Under the pieces are notes generated by a model. It was not told where the DNA came from. It did not search any database and saw only the letters and a program-made list of their open reading frames with translations. This document shows positions 5,849-6,863 of a stretch of 6,863 nucleotides of DNA, in pieces. The translations under genes and the position numbers were made by a program. The first letter of the stretch is position 1; each line of letters starts with the position of its first letter. This stretch comes from Glaciecola sp. UBA1851 (lineage in GTDB: Bacteria; Pseudomonadota; Gammaproteobacteria; Enterobacterales; Alteromonadaceae), in the NCBI GenBank assembly GCA_002338515.1, contig DDIL01000140.1, positions 1,078 through 7,940 of the forward strand, written 5' to 3'.

Positions 5849-6863
5849 TTGAAATCACATAATTGGTTTATCGGTTTAGGCTTTTTTGGCGTGTTTTTTG
5901 CCAATCAAGGTGTGACAGTTCTCGCTATTCCCTATTACCATATGACCCTCAAAGTAGATCCTTTTTATTTAGGATTAAGCATTACCCTGCCGATGATGCT
6001 AGGTGCATTGCTAAGCCCCGCGGTGGGGAAGCTCTTTGATACGAGTTCTGCGTTCAGAAATAAACCACTATTAATTCTCATTTTTGGTTGGTTGACAGCG
6101 ATTTTATTTGGATTGGTATGGATGGCACCAGTAGATTGGGAACAGAAGAGCATCCTCATTTACGTCCTAACGATATTAACTGCACTTGCAATATCACTAT
6201 GTTTTCTAACACTCGCATTAAAATGCCTCGTCTTTGAAGAACTAGATAATCATAATGATAGAAGTACTCAGTTTGGTGTAAATGCTTTTTTCGAAAAATT
6301 GGGATCAATCGTTTATTTTTGGTTGTTTCCACTGGCCCACCTGTTTGTTCAAGGTAATATTCACGAAGGCGTTAGATCCATTGGTTGGATAATTGGTGTA
6401 TTTATAATCGGAGGGCTGTGCACCTTGCTTTCTCTTCATTATCTGCGTTTAACGACTCCAGTTAAAAACTCAGTTTCTTGGAATAAAACGCATCAACCTG
6501 ATAATAGTACTATCATTCCAAACACTATAAAGTTACAAACACATTCTGCACTTGCACATGCCTTCATAATGTTTGCGATTTTAGGGCTATGTGTAAGCTT
6601 TGATTACTACTTAATTGTTTATTATATGCATGCGGGAGATGTAATCGAGGGATCGTTTTGGAAAGGTGTTCTATCGACTGCTTATGCTATATTTGGAATT
6701 CTCTACATACCGGTTTTATTAAAGCTACGTAAGCATAAAAGTAGCTATGTAGTATTGCGTTATGCATATATCCTTGCGTTCATAGGTGGTCCATTAAAAT
6801 GGCTAATATTTTCTCCTGACAACGATATGCTCTTAGTCATTGATGCGGTATTTGGTGCAGTAG
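5849..6863 (+). CDS. GPH-family MFS sugar:cation symporter (partial, 3' end beyond window)
   Basis: An inner-membrane secondary transporter expected to import a sugar with H+ or Na+; 338 residues are visible. Hydrophobic helices lie at about 7-30, 38-60, 73-93, 101-125, 143-168, 178-198, 235-258, 272-292, 302-322 and from 326 to the edge: six, a polar loop (about 200-232), then four of the second half. Glycoside-pentoside-hexuronide signatures fit: DPFYLGLSITLP before helix 2, SPAVGKLFD plus RNKP between helices 2 and 3 (the usual G-x-x-D-R region, degenerate here), and FEELDNHNDRSTQFG between helices 4 and 5. Full GPH proteins are usually about 450-500 residues, so roughly the last quarter is missing. 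It starts 86 bp after the GH-A gene with no terminator between, so it probably shares the transcript. The cargo is unknown; a monosaccharide or short oligosaccharide released by the two enzymes is likely. Confidence 0.88.
   Translation, partial: MKSHNWFIGLGFFGVFFANQGVTVLAIPYYHMTLKVDPFYLGLSITLPMMLGALLSPAVGKLFDTSSAFRNKPLLILIFGWLTAILFGLVWMAPVDWEQKSILIYVLTILTALAISLCFLTLALKCLVFEELDNHNDRSTQFGVNAFFEKLGSIVYFWLFPLAHLFVQGNIHEGVRSIGWIIGVFIIGGLCTLLSLHYLRLTTPVKNSVSWNKTHQPDNSTIIPNTIKLQTHSALAHAFIMFAILGLCVSFDYYLIVYYMHAGDVIEGSFWKGVLSTAYAIFGILYIPVLLKLRKHKSSYVVLRYAYILAFIGGPLKWLIFSPDNDMLLVIDAVFGAV

Overview
The window looks like chromosomal DNA of an AT-rich gammaproteobacterium, most plausibly a marine, algal-polysaccharide-degrading one of the Alteromonadales type. 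This is inferred from three things: Shine-Dalgarno-led starts on two of three genes, a LacI/GalR-type palindromic operator, and a gene set of secreted glycosidases plus a sugar symporter. Nothing in the window proves the taxon.

Layout. Positions 1-575 hold no convincing gene. This stretch is rich in short DNA structure: a GC-rich bipartite hairpin (173-204), three tandem 20-bp repeats built on GTTTGATA (221-280), and a run of inverted repeats (313-326, 328-344, 360-373). An 18-bp perfect palindrome at 576-593 is the likely control site of the downstream genes and overlaps the -35 box of a plausible promoter. Three plus-strand genes follow: a secreted GH2 glycosidase (649-3090), a secreted clan GH-A (GH5-like) glycosidase with a long beta-rich tail (3132-5762), and the first 338 codons of a GPH-type MFS sugar:cation symporter (TTG start at 5849, running off the right edge).

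How they fit together. Both enzymes carry cleavable signal peptides without a lipobox cysteine, so they should act in the periplasm or outside the cell. They would trim oligosaccharides to small sugars, which the inner-membrane symporter would import, all under a sugar-responsive LacI-family repressor. The substrate cannot be read from the sequence. The GH2 subtype and the overall context make a red-algal galactan such as agar or carrageenan oligosaccharides a reasonable guess, no more. The most interesting element is the second enzyme: it has both expected catalytic glutamates but does not read like a standard GH5, and it carries about 480 residues of beta-rich C-terminal sequence.
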